Shown here: positions 54,528-63,822 of the stretch, in pieces
Layout of the letters: each line of letters starts with the position of its first letter
How positions within the stretch are numbered: position 1 is the stretch's first letter
NCBI RefSeq assembly: GCF_003586445.1
Contig: NZ_CP030028.1
Span: 2,990,501-3,054,500, forward strand
Origin: Bacillus sp. Y1
GTDB lineage: Bacteria; Bacillota; Bacilli; Bacillales; Cytobacillaceae
DNA: 64,000 nt
Reading direction: 5' to 3'
Position numbers and translations under genes: made by a program
The notes under the pieces: model-generated
The model's database searches: none
What the model saw: the letters and a program-made list of their open reading frames with translations, nothing else
What the model was told of the DNA's origin: nothing

Positions 54528-55514
54528 TTATAACTTGCTGGATAGTTTCAGCACAACTTTTCCAAAATTACTTCCTTTCTCTATTCGATCTTGGGCTTGT
54601 TGCATTTCTTCTAAAGAATAAACCGAATCTATAGCCGGTCGTAATTGATGTTCTTCATACAGTTTCAGCATGTTTGTAAAATCTTTTGGTGAACCCATGG
54701 TGGAACCAAGTATATCCAAATGCTTAAAAAATATTTTTGGCATGACGATTTGTGGGATTGGTCCAGCCGTAGCCCCGAAGCTAACAATTCTTCCTCCGTT
54801 ATTTGCTACATTAATTAGTTTAGAAAAACTAGAGCCTCCCACACTATCAACAATGAGATCTGCCGACCCTTTCATTTGTTCCTTTAATAGTCGATCCCAT
54901 CCTTCTTCTTTATAATTTACACCACCAGAAGCTCCCATGCTTATCGCTTTTTTAATCTTCTCCTGGCTACTAGACGTAACAAATACTTTTGCTTTTACAG
55001 CAACAGCCATTTGTAGAAGAAAAGTTGCAACTCCGCCACCAATCCCAGGGATTAATACAGTCTCTCCTTCTTGTAGTTTTCCTCTTGTAAACAACACACG
55101 GTAGGCTGTTAATCCTCCTAAGGGAAGCGCTGCAGCTTCTTCCCAGCTAAGGTAAGAGGGCTTCGGGAATATATTTTCTTTAGGTACTTTTATGTATTCA
55201 GCAAAGGTTCCATCTGAAGGAACACCGATAATATGAAAACCCTTTGAGTAGAAGTTTTCATTTTCTCCCCAATTTAATGCAGGATAGATAATAACTTCAG
55301 ACCCATCTTCTAACACTCCAGCCCCATCTGCTCCTGGTATTGCCGGTATCTTAATTCCTGGATATTGCCCCATTCGAACATATATATCACGACGGTTCAA
55401 AGCTGACGCCTTCAACTTTACGAGCACTTCATGAGCATTCGGTATGGGCTTCTCCACTTCTTCTAGTTGAAATTGCACTGGTCCTCCTAGTTCACGTAAT
55501 ACGATTGCTCTCAT
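54528..55514 (-). CDS. zinc-type alcohol dehydrogenase / quinone oxidoreductase family protein (MDR)
   Basis: 328 aa medium-chain dehydrogenase/reductase. GroES-like half with LNRRDIYVRMGQYPGIKIPAIPGADGAG. Rossmann half with the dinucleotide motif VLIPGIGGGVATFLLQMA (about 150-167) and RIVSFGAT. The structural-zinc cysteine cluster is absent, and the catalytic Cys is replaced around LNRRD, so it is of the zinc-free quinone-oxidoreductase type. NADPH-linked reduction of quinones or enals is the likely class; substrate unknown. GGGGAGG SD; monocistronic. Confidence 0.87.
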   Translation of the reverse strand: MRAIVLRELGGPVQFQLEEVEKPIPNAHEVLVKLKASALNRRDIYVRMGQYPGIKIPAIPGADGAGVLEDGSEVIIYPALNWGENENFYSKGFHIIGVPSDGTFAEYIKVPKENIFPKPSYLSWEEAAALPLGGLTAYRVLFTRGKLQEGETVLIPGIGGGVATFLLQMAVAVKAKVFVTSSSQEKIKKAISMGASGGVNYKEEGWDRLLKEQMKGSADLIVDSVGGSSFSKLINVANNGGRIVSFGATAGPIPQIVMPKIFFKHLDILGSTMGSPKDFTNMLKLYEEHQLRPAIDSVYSLEEMQQAQDRIEKGSNFGKVVLKLSSKL

Positions 55515-55769
55515 CCCTTACCCTCCCCGTTTTTCTATGACCCTACCTTTAGTTTAGCGATTGACACTTACAGTTTCTACCTTCTTTTTTCGAGGTTTTT
55601 TATTAATTTCGACTCTCGAATCGCAAATAACCAAGCTTTCCCTCAGCTTTTGGGGAAAGAACACTAGTTTTGATAGCTTTTGTCTTATGGCAGGAATCTA
55701 ACTAGTTTCATAGAGAATAATTGTTAATATTAGCACACCACTAAATTTTTATAAGAAAGGAAAGTCACT

Positions 55770-56696
55770 ATGATAAATCAAGAAATTACAAGAGCCTATT
55801 CTATTCAAGAGGTATCAAAACTACTTGGTATTCCCTCTGGAACGATCAGACAATGGGAAAAAGATTTGAGTGGACTTTTAGTCATTCCGCGTACAAAGCA
55901 AGGTGCGCGTTATTATACAAGTGTTGAAATTAAACTATTAGAAAAAATTTCAGCTATGAGAGCTCAAAATGTGGGCAAGGGGATGATTCGAACCCTTCTA
56001 GAGAAGCACTTACAATCCCCTTCAGAATCTGCTTCCGAATCATTCGAAATGGTGTTGGCAACGACAGACGTAGGAGAGACGGAAAAAACACCCGAGTACT
56101 CGTTACAATTAACTGACATACAAGCTAGCCTCCAAACCTTAAAAGAAGGTGTGATTCACGAAGTAAGGCGAGAGATATTAGAGCAGCGTTCCATCCTTAT
56201 GGATGAAATCAAACACGAGTTAGCAAACTCATCTTTACAAACAGTCATTGATCTATCAAAGTCTATTCAAAGATCAAACGATAAGAGAAAGGCTGACATG
56301 CAAGTACTGACTGAAGCGATTCAATCAAATTCGAAATATACCTCTGAAACATTCGGAACCTTATCAGAAACCATTGCGAAACATTCAAAAGCAACCTCCG
56401 AAAGCATTGAGCAAAAAATTGATCAAATGAACCAATCCGTTCAAACAGAAAATGACCAGCTTCTATCAGCAGTGTCTCAAACCGTAGCAGATGTTAAAAA
56501 TGACGTTCGAACAGTTGCCTTTTCTTTGCATGAAGATCAACAGCAGCTCCGAGAATCCATTCACGAGCTCCAAGAATTCACTAGTCACATTCATCAACGT
56601 GAAGAAGGATTTCAAGATCTAGTTTCAGCTTTCCGTGAAGCGGCCGCAGCAAAAACCGCAAAAAAACGCAGCTGGTGGAGACTTTGGGGAGATTAA
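55770..56696 (+). CDS. MerR-type HTH protein with long coiled coil (RacA-like)
   Basis: 308 aa. An N-terminal MerR-like winged helix (8-75: AYSIQEVSKLLGIPSGTIRQWEKDL; QGARYYTSVEIKLLEKI) is followed by about 200 residues of predicted coiled coil. It ends in a basic-aromatic tail AKKRSWWRLWGD. This is the layout of RacA, which anchors chromosome origins at the cell pole during sporulation. It is well over 100 residues longer than B. subtilis RacA, and may belong to the DUF3967-type group. The RSWWRLWGD end could touch membrane (inference). AAAGGAAAG SD. Confidence 0.75.
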   Translation: MINQEITRAYSIQEVSKLLGIPSGTIRQWEKDLSGLLVIPRTKQGARYYTSVEIKLLEKISAMRAQNVGKGMIRTLLEKHLQSPSESASESFEMVLATTDVGETEKTPEYSLQLTDIQASLQTLKEGVIHEVRREILEQRSILMDEIKHELANSSLQTVIDLSKSIQRSNDKRKADMQVLTEAIQSNSKYTSETFGTLSETIAKHSKATSESIEQKIDQMNQSVQTENDQLLSAVSQTVADVKNDVRTVAFSLHEDQQQLRESIHELQEFTSHIHQREEGFQDLVSAFREAAAAKTAKKRSWWRLWGD

Positions 56697-56706
56697 TATG
56701 TAGTTG

Positions 56707-56745
56707 AAAGACAAAGTATGGGTGGATCCCGCTTTGTCTTTTTTG
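56707..56745 (+). terminator. intrinsic terminator after the RacA-like gene
   Basis: AAAGACAAAG (56707-56716) pairs with CTTTGTCTTT (56732-56741), then TTTTGC. Confidence 0.88.
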
Positions 56746-56802
56746 CGGATGAAAACTGACCAATATGCATTACCTATACTCTATTCAAAACCATATTTCG
56801 AA

Positions 56803-57231
56803 TCACTCGTACCCCCTACTTCTCTCGATTCCCTGAAACACCCAGAATTTACTACTTATAAAGTTAATTACCATCCCAATCCCAGTGCATATGACCTTTG
56901 CTATTAAAACAGGAAGATGAACCAGGTTGATAAAGAGTAGAATCAGCACTGACACTAAAATTAAGGTAGCTACATTTGCTACTACATACTTTAAGGGCTC
57001 AGAGTACTCATTTCTTTTATTCTCCTTAAATGTCCATGAACGATTCATTATAAAACTATTTAGCATTCCACATCCATATGAGATGATTTGAGACAATAGA
57101 ATGGGGCAACCATTTGTCAGTAACAGGCTAAACACGCCAAAATCAACCATCGTATTAATTGCTCCAACAATAGAAAACTTGATAAATTCAATAAGTGTCT
57201 GATTCTTCATAAATCTCACTACTTTACCCAT
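56803..57231 (-). CDS. GtrA family membrane protein
   Basis: 142 aa, four membrane helices, no large loops. FIKFSIVGAINTMVDFGVFSLLL is the family opening; FIMNRSWTFKENKR and NFISSKFWVFQ are the two repeated N-x-x-W-x-F motifs. GtrA proteins help move lipid-linked sugars across the membrane. No glycosyltransferase gene is next to it. The start may be ATG 57210 (MKNQTL), where homologues usually begin; both lack a strong SD. Confidence 0.85.
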   Translation of the reverse strand: MGKVVRFMKNQTLIEFIKFSIVGAINTMVDFGVFSLLLTNGCPILLSQIISYGCGMLNSFIMNRSWTFKENKRNEYSEPLKYVVANVATLILVSVLILLFINLVHLPVLIAKVICTGIGMVINFISSKFWVFQGIERSRGYE

Positions 57232-57357
57232 TTTTTATCCAGACATATTATGTTTCTAAACTAGACAAATTATTTATACATAGTTAAAAATGGTTAGAAA
57301 TAAGTTCGTATCATATAATTATCTAGATGATTATTTTTCAATTGAGGAGGAAAATGA

Positions 57358-57816
57358 ATGAGTAAATTATCTGGTTTCATTAGCGGCTGGCTATCACATA
57401 GAAAGGCATTACTTGAGTTACTAAAAGTGGTTAACGATGAGCAACTCTCCTTTAGACCGTGGGAAAATGGAATGTCCTTGTCGGAGCTTACCCTTCATAT
57501 CGCGGGTTCCACTTCAATGTTCGTAAACACAGTGAAGACTGGAGTGTTTACTCCTCCAACAGAAAAGAAGGAAGTCTCCACAGCGAAAGAGCTTATTGAA
57601 TTAGTAGAGGCTCAGACTGAGTACGCTAAACAAGAGCTGGAAAAATTAACTGACGAACAATTAAAAACCATCATTGCTTTTGCTGGAATGGACTTACCAG
57701 GAAAAGCTATGTTGGAGCTGGCTAAAGATCATGAAATTCATCATAAAGGACAACTTTTTACATATGTTCGTCTTTTAGGACTTGAAGAGGTTCCTTTCTT
57801 CATCTATCGTCCATAA
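57358..57816 (+). CDS. DinB family protein
   Basis: 152 aa four-helix bundle of the DinB/YfiT type. Putative metal histidines are in ELTLHIAGS (about 47) and in the pair DHEIHHKGQLFTYVRLLG (about 124-128). The pattern H...HxxxH is the family triad. Members include thiol-dependent transferases and stress proteins; the substrate is unknown. GAGGAGG SD 7 bases upstream. Monocistronic. Confidence 0.88.
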   Translation: MSKLSGFISGWLSHRKALLELLKVVNDEQLSFRPWENGMSLSELTLHIAGSTSMFVNTVKTGVFTPPTEKKEVSTAKELIELVEAQTEYAKQELEKLTDEQLKTIIAFAGMDLPGKAMLELAKDHEIHHKGQLFTYVRLLGLEEVPFFIYRP

Positions 57817-57827
57817 AACTATAAAAA

Positions 57828-57866
57828 AAGAAACAGGCCTTTATATGATAAAGACCTGTTTCTTTC
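57828..57866. terminator. bidirectional terminator (dinB-like / yebC-like)
   Basis: AAGAAACAGG / CCTGTTTCTT stem with an inner CTTTA / TAAAG stem; A-run before and T-run after. Confidence 0.9.
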
Positions 57867-57867
57867 T

Positions 57868-58587
57868 TTACTCTCCTAAATCAACGTTATGATACACACG
57901 TTGTACATCTTCTAAATCTTCTAACGCATCAATTAATTTTTCAAATTGTGCTTGAGCTTCTGGGTCTAAGCTAATATCATTTTGTGCGAGCATCGTTAAC
58001 TCAGCAACCGTAAATTCTGTAATTCCAGCATCTTTAAAAGCAACCTGTACAGCGTGGAACTGATCGGGTTCGGCATATACAATTACTGTATCCTCTTCTT
58101 CAATTATGTCACGAACATCAAGATCTGCTTCCATTAGTAACTCAAGTACCTCGTCAGACGTTTTACCCTCAATACCAAAAACAGCAGTATTATCGAACAT
58201 ATAAGCAACAGATCCGCTTACACCCATGTTTCCGCCGTTTTTGCCAAACGCCGCACGGACAGTAGAAGCTGTGCGGTTCACGTTATTGGTAAGTGCATCA
58301 ACAATAATCATTGATCCGCTTGGTCCAAAGCCTTCGTAACGAAGCTCATCATAGTTCTCTTCTGCTCCGCCTTTAGCCTTATCAATCGCACGGTCAATAA
58401 TAACTCTTGGTACGTTATACGTTTTCGCACGCTCTAAAACGAATTTAAGCGCCTGGTTTGATTCTGGATCCGGCTCACCTTGTTTTGCTGCTACATAAAT
58501 TTCTAACGCAAATTTGGAGTAAACTCTACTCGTATTTGCATCCTTGGATGCCTTTTTTTCCTTAATATTGTTCCACTTACGGCCCAT
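57868..58587 (-). CDS. YebC/PmpR family protein (YeeN-like)
   Basis: 239 aa. Opens [25 protein letters not shown]. Core [46 protein letters not shown] and [20 protein letters not shown] are diagnostic. YebC proteins were long called regulators; recent work ties one branch to relief of ribosome stalling at proline-rich stretches. The [10 protein letters not shown] opening marks the YeeN subgroup. ATG 58587 chosen by homologue start. Confidence 0.92.
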   Translation of the reverse strand: MGRKWNNIKEKKASKDANTSRVYSKFALEIYVAAKQGEPDPESNQALKFVLERAKTYNVPRVIIDRAIDKAKGGAEENYDELRYEGFGPSGSMIIVDALTNNVNRTASTVRAAFGKNGGNMGVSGSVAYMFDNTAVFGIEGKTSDEVLELLMEADLDVRDIIEEEDTVIVYAEPDQFHAVQVAFKDAGITEFTVAELTMLAQNDISLDPEAQAQFEKLIDALEDLEDVQRVYHNVDLGE

Positions 58588-58709
58588 AATGAACACTCTC
58601 TTTCAACATTGTATCTACTCGCCTACTAACTAGGCTTATACTTAATCACATGACATATTATACCGCAACAACTCCATTTACGAAAGAATAATAACGATTA
58701 CATCATAAC

Positions 58710-58764
58710 GGTGACAGACACCCTTTGTGGACATTCCCCCTACTTTTGTCCATCTCAGGTGGAC
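58710..58764. repeat. short intergenic repeat: GGTGACAGACACC plus GTGGACA copies
   Basis: GGTGACAGACACC (58710-58722) is a near-palindrome. It is followed by GTGGACA, then its inverse TGTCCA, then GTGGACA again, so TGGACA/TGTCCA can fold. Similar elements recur between genes in several Bacillus genomes I recall. Only one copy lies in this window. Confidence 0.45.
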
Positions 58765-58784
58765 AGTGTGCGATAAGGTCAACA

Positions 58785-58810
58785 AAAAAAGCTGCCGTAG
58801 CAGCTTTTTT
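58785..58810 (-). terminator. intrinsic terminator after the AIM24-family gene
   Basis: AAAAAAGCTGC / GCAGCTTTTTT stem, CGTA loop; works in both directions. Confidence 0.92.
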
Positions 58811-58826
58811 ACAATCAAGTCTCTTA

Positions 58827-59618
58827 TTAATCTCCATCCAACATTCTAAATACGCCACCCAATAGACTACCTTCGTCTCTTCCATTTCCTCCAGCCTGCG
58901 GAGCTGCGGCAAATACACGACTCGCTAAACGACTGAAAGGTAGCGATTGAATCCAAACCGTACCGGGTCCACGCAATGTAGCAAAAAACAACCCTTCTCC
59001 ACCAAATAAAGCTGTTTTCACACCTTTAACCATTTCGATATTGTAATCTACATCCTTCGTCATCGCGACTAAGCAGCCCGTATCGACACGTAAAACTTCA
59101 CCTGGTGCAAGCGTTTTTTGATAAATAGTCCCGCCAGCATGAACAAAGGCCAATCCGTCACCTTCAAGCTTCTGCATAATAAATCCTTCTCCACCGAAAA
59201 ATCCTGCCCCAATTTTCCTCTGGAATTCAATACCAACGGATACACCTTTTGCTGCTGCTAGAAACGCATCCTTTTGACAAATAATTTTACCCCCTAGCTC
59301 ACTGAGGTCCATCGGTACTATTTTTCCCGGGTAAGGAGAAGCAAAGGATACATGCTTTTTCCCACTTCCTTGATTCGTGAATGTCGTCATAAACAAGCTT
59401 TCGCCAGTAATCATTCTCTTTCCGGCTCCTAGCAATTTCCCCATCAGACCTCCACCTCCGGAAGAACCATCACCAAAGATCGTCTCCATATGAATGTGGT
59501 CCTCCATCATCATTAAACTCCCTGCTTCAGCCACTACCGTTTCTCCTGGGTCAAGCTCCACTTCAACAAACTGCATGTCATCTCCATAAATCTTAAAATC
59601 AATTTCATGATTGTTCAT
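58827..59618 (-). CDS. AIM24 / TIGR00266 family protein
   Basis: 263 aa beta-rich protein. [19 protein letters not shown] near the start, a glycine-rich [31 protein letters not shown] segment, and [25 protein letters not shown]. The fold is a twisted double beta sheet; bacterial members have no firm function, and the mitochondrial homologue AIM24 helps organise the inner membrane. No signal peptide. GGAGG SD 8 bases upstream. Confidence 0.88.
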   Translation of the reverse strand: MNNHEIDFKIYGDDMQFVEVELDPGETVVAEAGSLMMMEDHIHMETIFGDGSSGGGGLMGKLLGAGKRMITGESLFMTTFTNQGSGKKHVSFASPYPGKIVPMDLSELGGKIICQKDAFLAAAKGVSVGIEFQRKIGAGFFGGEGFIMQKLEGDGLAFVHAGGTIYQKTLAPGEVLRVDTGCLVAMTKDVDYNIEMVKGVKTALFGGEGLFFATLRGPGTVWIQSLPFSRLASRVFAAAPQAGGNGRDEGSLLGGVFRMLDGD

Positions 59619-60031
59619 CTACATTTCCTCCATATTTACCTGTTTGTTATTTTCATTAAAAACTACTATTTGTATATACGAAGAAATTTTATAGAAGTTC
59701 CCTTACATAGAAATATTTTTTCCAACTTCATTATGTAATAGAAATCCCGTTATAGCAACTGCTAGCAATTTGTTAGTAGTGTAGTTATCTCTTCAAGCAA
59801 AATAATATTACACCAACTGACAGATTGCACGTATTTTTTATTATAATTTTCTGACAACAATTGCCCTCATAATACATTTTCCGACACAGATTTCGCAGTA
59901 AATGTCAAGTCTTGCGCTTTCCCGAGAAATAATGTATGGAATGACAAAAATCTACACTAGGCTACTGCCCTGTCAAATATTTGAGTCATTCATAAATTAT
60001 ACCAACTAACTTTAAAGGAGAGCTGCCTCAA
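59619..60031. other. 413-bp AT-rich intergenic region
   Basis: Separates the divergent AIM24-family and coiled-coil genes. No ORF with an SD, RNA motif or strong hairpin was recognised. CATAAATTA (59991-59999) resembles a mother-cell sigma-K -10 (CATANNNTA) about 32 bases before the downstream ATG; no convincing -35 AC was seen. Confidence 0.4.
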
Positions 60032-60385
60032 ATGTTTCACTACCCTACTTATTTTACAAATGGTTATCTAGTCCCAACTACAACCATCCATGACTATTAT
60101 CGGCAACCATCTCAAATTCAAGGATTAGAAAGAAGATTATCCACAATAGAGAGAAAAAATGAAGCCCAGACAAAAGAAATTGAACGCCTGAATCGAGAAT
60201 TAACTCGTCAAATACAAGAAATCACAAGAATAAATAAAGAAATTGGCAGAATAAATCAAGAAATTGTTCGACTGAACCAAAACGATGAAAAACACACTCG
60301 TCGCCTAAGTCGATTGAATCAACGACTAAGAACAGTGGAAAGAAGGCTAAATATACCTTTTTCCACCCAAGATGATGACTTTTAA
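60032..60385 (+). CDS. small coiled-coil protein, possibly spore-associated
   Basis: 117 aa. The Tyr/Phe/Pro-rich head (FHYPTYFTNGYLVPTTTIHDYY, residues 2-23) is followed by an uninterrupted coiled coil (about 30-107). It is built from near-7-residue units of type E-I-x-R-(I/L)-N-x (ERLNREL, TRINKEI, GRINQEI, VRLNQND, SRLNQRL). No family recognised. The aromatic head and repeat coil resemble spore coat or surface proteins, and a sigma-K-like -10 lies upstream; both are weak evidence. SD AAAGGAG 11 bases before ATG. Confidence 0.65.
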   Translation: MFHYPTYFTNGYLVPTTTIHDYYRQPSQIQGLERRLSTIERKNEAQTKEIERLNRELTRQIQEITRINKEIGRINQEIVRLNQNDEKHTRRLSRLNQRLRTVERRLNIPFSTQDDDF

Positions 60386-60394
60386 TAGACTGCA

Positions 60395-60425
60395 AGGGAA
60401 GAATCTATTTGGTGGTCTCTTCCCT
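60395..60425 (+). terminator. probable weak terminator after the coiled-coil gene
   Basis: AGGGAAGA / TCTTCCCT stem with a 15-base loop, then CTTCTCATTC, a poor U-tract. Confidence 0.5.
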
Positions 60426-60596
60426 CTTCTCATTCACCTTAATTTCACCTAATATTTCAAATTACGAAATAAATAGTTTGAATTTTAAAAATTTTACTTT
60501 AAATCAAAGGAAATTCTATTCCAAGGATAGCAAAATTAGGTTATATTAAGTTATATCAGGAATGATAATAAGTTTTTATGAGATGGAGTTGGACCA

Positions 60597-61904
60597 ATGT
60601 TTGAACGCTACAAAGGTAGATTGATCTCAACTATTGCGTTTTTGATTGGAATGACTACATGGAATATGGTTTTCTATGTAGCAAAAAATTATGAGTATGA
60701 TCCATGGCTTGACCTTCCTTTCACTTTTACCTTCGCAATTACTGCTTGGTGCCTTGGTTCGTATTTTGACAAATCAAAAGTACTTTTTAAAAAGCTATCA
60801 AACAGTGAAGAAAACTACAAAAAACTATTAGAAACAAATACATACTTATTTAACAATTTGAATCAAGTAGTCTATCAAACGGATCACTTGGGTTGTTTTA
60901 CCGTGTTGAATCCAGCCTGGGAGACTGTTACTGGCTATTCTCCCCTTGAAAGTATTGGGCGCTCCCTATTATTCTATGTGTACCATGAAGACCAAGAATG
61001 GATGAACCAACGAGCTATTGAAACGATTAAGCATTCCACTCAGATTGTCCAGGAAGAAGTACGTTTACGTAAAAAGGATGGAGGCTTTGTTTGGATAGAA
61101 GTCAACTCTAAATTTAATTTTAATGATAATGGAAAGCTTATTTCTACGGTTGGAACATTAACGGATATTACCGAATGGAAGCTTTCAGAGTTAAAATTGC
61201 TTCAATTAAACGAAGACTTAGCCATACACTCTGACAAGTTAAGTGTGGTTGCAAATATGTCTGCGGCCATTGCACATGAAGTAAGAAATCCACTTACCTC
61301 CATTTCCGGATTTATTCAGTTGCTGAAAGAACAACGACATCTCCAAAAAGAGTATATCGATGTCATATTTTCAGAAATCGAGAGGATCGAACTTGTATTA
61401 AGCGAGATGCTGCTTCTATCTAAACCACAAGTAGTCAATCTAAAAAAGTTTGACATCATTAAAACTTTAGACTATGTTATTGCTCTTATCAGCACAAAAG
61501 CCAATATGAATAGTATTGAAATAAAGCTGAAGAAAGATGAAAAACCTATCTGGGTGTATGGGGAAGAAAACCAGATTAAACAAGTTTTTATAAATATTAT
61601 TAAAAATGCGATTGAAGCCATGCAAAATGGCGGAAAAGTTCACGTAAGTCTTGTGAATGACTATCAGTTTGTTTCAATTTATTTTTCCGATACAGGATGT
61701 GGTATTCCTAAAGATACGCTCGAAAAGATCGGACAACCATTTTACACGACCAAGGAAAAAGGAACCGGTTTAGGTCTTACGACTTGCTTTAAAATCATTG
61801 AAAATCACAAAGGTAAAATACATATATCTAGCCAAGTTGGTATCGGAACAACTTTCGAAGTGATTCTCCCACTAACGGAGGCTGAAGTTTCTGCTGCCAT
61901 ATAA
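60597..61904 (+). CDS. PAS sensor histidine kinase, sporulation-kinase type
   Basis: 435 aa. Two short N-terminal membrane helices (about 9-29 and 38-57) with almost no external loop. PAS/PAC domain 78-195 (GCFTVLNPAWETVTGYSPLESIG; VRLRKKDGGFVWIEV). HisKA with phospho-His in NMSAAIAHEVRNPLTSISGFIQLL, HATPase with N-box IKNAIEAM, DTGCGIP, GTGLGLTTC. The kinase half is close to KinA-E sporulation kinases, which feed Spo0F. No response regulator is adjacent, as usual for such orphan kinases. It could be a target of Sda (7648-7782). Confidence 0.87.
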   Translation: MFERYKGRLISTIAFLIGMTTWNMVFYVAKNYEYDPWLDLPFTFTFAITAWCLGSYFDKSKVLFKKLSNSEENYKKLLETNTYLFNNLNQVVYQTDHLGCFTVLNPAWETVTGYSPLESIGRSLLFYVYHEDQEWMNQRAIETIKHSTQIVQEEVRLRKKDGGFVWIEVNSKFNFNDNGKLISTVGTLTDITEWKLSELKLLQLNEDLAIHSDKLSVVANMSAAIAHEVRNPLTSISGFIQLLKEQRHLQKEYIDVIFSEIERIELVLSEMLLLSKPQVVNLKKFDIIKTLDYVIALISTKANMNSIEIKLKKDEKPIWVYGEENQIKQVFINIIKNAIEAMQNGGKVHVSLVNDYQFVSIYFSDTGCGIPKDTLEKIGQPFYTTKEKGTGLGLTTCFKIIENHKGKIHISSQVGIGTTFEVILPLTEAEVSAAI

Positions 61905-61932
61905 AAAAGTACCACATAAGTGGTACTTTTTT
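61903..61932. terminator. bidirectional terminator (kinase / ABC permease)
   Basis: 13-bp perfect stem AAAAAAGTACCAC / GTGGTACTTTTTT with ATAA loop. Confidence 0.93.
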
Positions 61933-62911
61933 AATATACATCTTGTCTTACAAAGACAGTAAAAGAGACTAGCAACCCAATAATTGACCAAACAGCTAGT
62001 ACTCCAATAGAAAATAAAAGTGTCATACCGGGTACTGGAGGAGCGCTACCTGCTAAATATCCTGTTAAATCAAGATTAATCATGAACAAATATTTCGCTG
62101 ACTGCCAGGATGATACAAGATTGCTCAAAATTAATCCTGCAATTAAAGCAGCAAGCATGACTCCCATACTAGCTGATGTACTTTTTAATAAAACGGATAA
62201 CATAAAACTAAGAGTTCCGACGACAATCGCAACAAACCAGACTAATCCAAACTCCATCAAAATGTACTGCCACTGATCTATTAATTGAACATTTGAAGTA
62301 TTAAGCTCTCCTCCCATGCTAGTGAAACCTGTCAAAATTGGTGCCTTCCAACCTCCGAATCCAAACACCACTCCTGAGATCAGATACGCTAGTAATCCCA
62401 TTAGGACAACAATAATTGAAATGGACAATAATAATGCAACATACTTACTTAGTAGAATCTTCCACCTTTTCACCGGCCTCGTTAATAGAAGCTTTACCGT
62501 ACCTGCACTCCTCTCTGAAGATACTATGTCTGCAGCAATGATCATAATTAATAATGGAACAAAGAGGGTAATCGATTCTTGTGCAAAACTACGAACAAAT
62601 GTAGGAGCACCTGGCTCGGCTGGATTAATATTATTATCTAGGTAGTATTGTTGCTGTTGGACACGAATTTGTAATTGAGCTTTCCATTCATCCGAGATAC
62701 CACTGCTCGTTAATCGGTTTTGTGTATCAACGATTTGTTGCTGTAAAGTGGTTCTCCAATCAACATCCCCTAATTTTTCAATTTGTCTTTGAACCTCCCG
62801 AAATTGTGCATATGTAAAAAGACTGATTAAAACGGCCATAATCGCTACAACAACAATCAGTTTTCTCTTCCGGATAATCTTTAGTATTTCATTAAAAATA
62901 AGCTTATTCAA
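61931..62911 (-). CDS. ABC-2 type transporter permease, paralogue of 43483-44430
   Basis: 326 aa. One N-terminal helix (about 18-36), a Gln-rich external loop (QQQIVDTQNRL; RVQQQQYYLDNNINPAEPG), then five helices. TVKLLLTRPVKRWKILLSKYVALLL is almost the same coupling segment as in the first ABC pair, and NNINPxxP/T occurs in both loops. TTG 62911 has AGGAGGA 7 bases upstream and overlaps the ATPase end by 8 bp. Substrate unknown. Confidence 0.87.
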   Translation of the reverse strand: MNKLIFNEILKIIRKRKLIVVVAIMAVLISLFTYAQFREVQRQIEKLGDVDWRTTLQQQIVDTQNRLTSSGISDEWKAQLQIRVQQQQYYLDNNINPAEPGAPTFVRSFAQESITLFVPLLIMIIAADIVSSERSAGTVKLLLTRPVKRWKILLSKYVALLLSISIIVVLMGLLAYLISGVVFGFGGWKAPILTGFTSMGGELNTSNVQLIDQWQYILMEFGLVWFVAIVVGTLSFMLSVLLKSTSASMGVMLAALIAGLILSNLVSSWQSAKYLFMINLDLTGYLAGSAPPVPGMTLLFSIGVLAVWSIIGLLVSFTVFVRQDVY

Positions 62912-63812
62912 CGGATTCTCCTCCTGTTAATTCGAGGAATAGGTCTTCTAGAGTAGGCACTTTCCTTTGGATTTCGTGGACCTCTACCCCATTTTCTACA
63001 AGCATTTGATTCAACAAAGAGGATTTTTCAGAGAACGGAGTTACTAACCGGTTCTCTTCATCCAGCGTTACCGATGTAGCCGTCTGCAGAAGCTTTGTTC
63101 CCTTTTCAACTGGAGTCACTTTCCAAACTAATTGCTCTTGAAGATTTAATAAATTGCTAACCGTATCCACTTTAATTATTCTTCCTTTTGAAATAACAGC
63201 CACCCTATCACACATCAATTGTATTTCACTGAGTAAATGACTAGATACCAGCACGGTTAAGCCTTCTTTTTCAGCTAAAAACCGGATAAATTCTCTCATT
63301 TCACGTATTCCCATCGGGTCTAATCCATTTGTGGGCTCGTCCAATATCAGCACCTTGGGCTTTCCAAGAAGCGCCTGAGCAATTCCTAATCTTTGTCTCA
63401 TTCCGAGTGAGTAGGTTTTAACAGGATCATCGATTCGATCTTGAAGTCTGACTAATTTAACGACATATTCTAAATGTTTGGAATCGAAATTCGGTATCAT
63501 CCGAGAAAAATGTTGAAGATTTTCCATCCCGGTTAAATACGGATAAAGCTCCGGATTTTCTACAATGCACCCTAGGTGACTCATAGCTTTAACAAAATCC
63601 TTCTTTACATCATATCCACATACATGAATGCTTCCTGCTGTTGGGCGGATTAACCCTACTAACATTCGAATAGTTGTAGTTTTCCCTGCTCCATTAGGAC
63701 CTAAAAAACCAAATACCTCTCCGCTTTTAAGCTCAAAATCTAGTCCTTTTATAATTTCTCTTTTCCCTATTCTTTTTCGTAATCCTTTAATAGATAAAGT
63801 TATCTCCGTCAT
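62904..63812 (-). CDS. ABC transporter ATP-binding protein, paralogue of 44427-45365
   Basis: 302 aa. Walker A GPNGAGKTTT (about 39-48), GCIVENPELYPYLTG, signature YSLGMRQRLGIAQALL, Walker B VLILDEPTNGLDPMG, SSHLLSEIQLMCD. A C-terminal extension of about 80 aa follows. It lies 10 bp after the SGNH hydrolase stop with TAGGAG upstream, so it is probably transcribed with that gene. Confidence 0.92.
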   Translation of the reverse strand: MTEITLSIKGLRKRIGKREIIKGLDFELKSGEVFGFLGPNGAGKTTTIRMLVGLIRPTAGSIHVCGYDVKKDFVKAMSHLGCIVENPELYPYLTGMENLQHFSRMIPNFDSKHLEYVVKLVRLQDRIDDPVKTYSLGMRQRLGIAQALLGKPKVLILDEPTNGLDPMGIREMREFIRFLAEKEGLTVLVSSHLLSEIQLMCDRVAVISKGRIIKVDTVSNLLNLQEQLVWKVTPVEKGTKLLQTATSVTLDEENRLVTPFSEKSSLLNQMLVENGVEVHEIQRKVPTLEDLFLELTGGESVE

Positions 63813-63822
63813 TATAAAACTC

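Noticed and set aside
55630..55675. Terminator after the oxidoreductase promoter region
   Set aside because: CTTTCCC/GGGAAAG can fold, but no gene ends there and no U-run follows; left as unexplained secondary structure.
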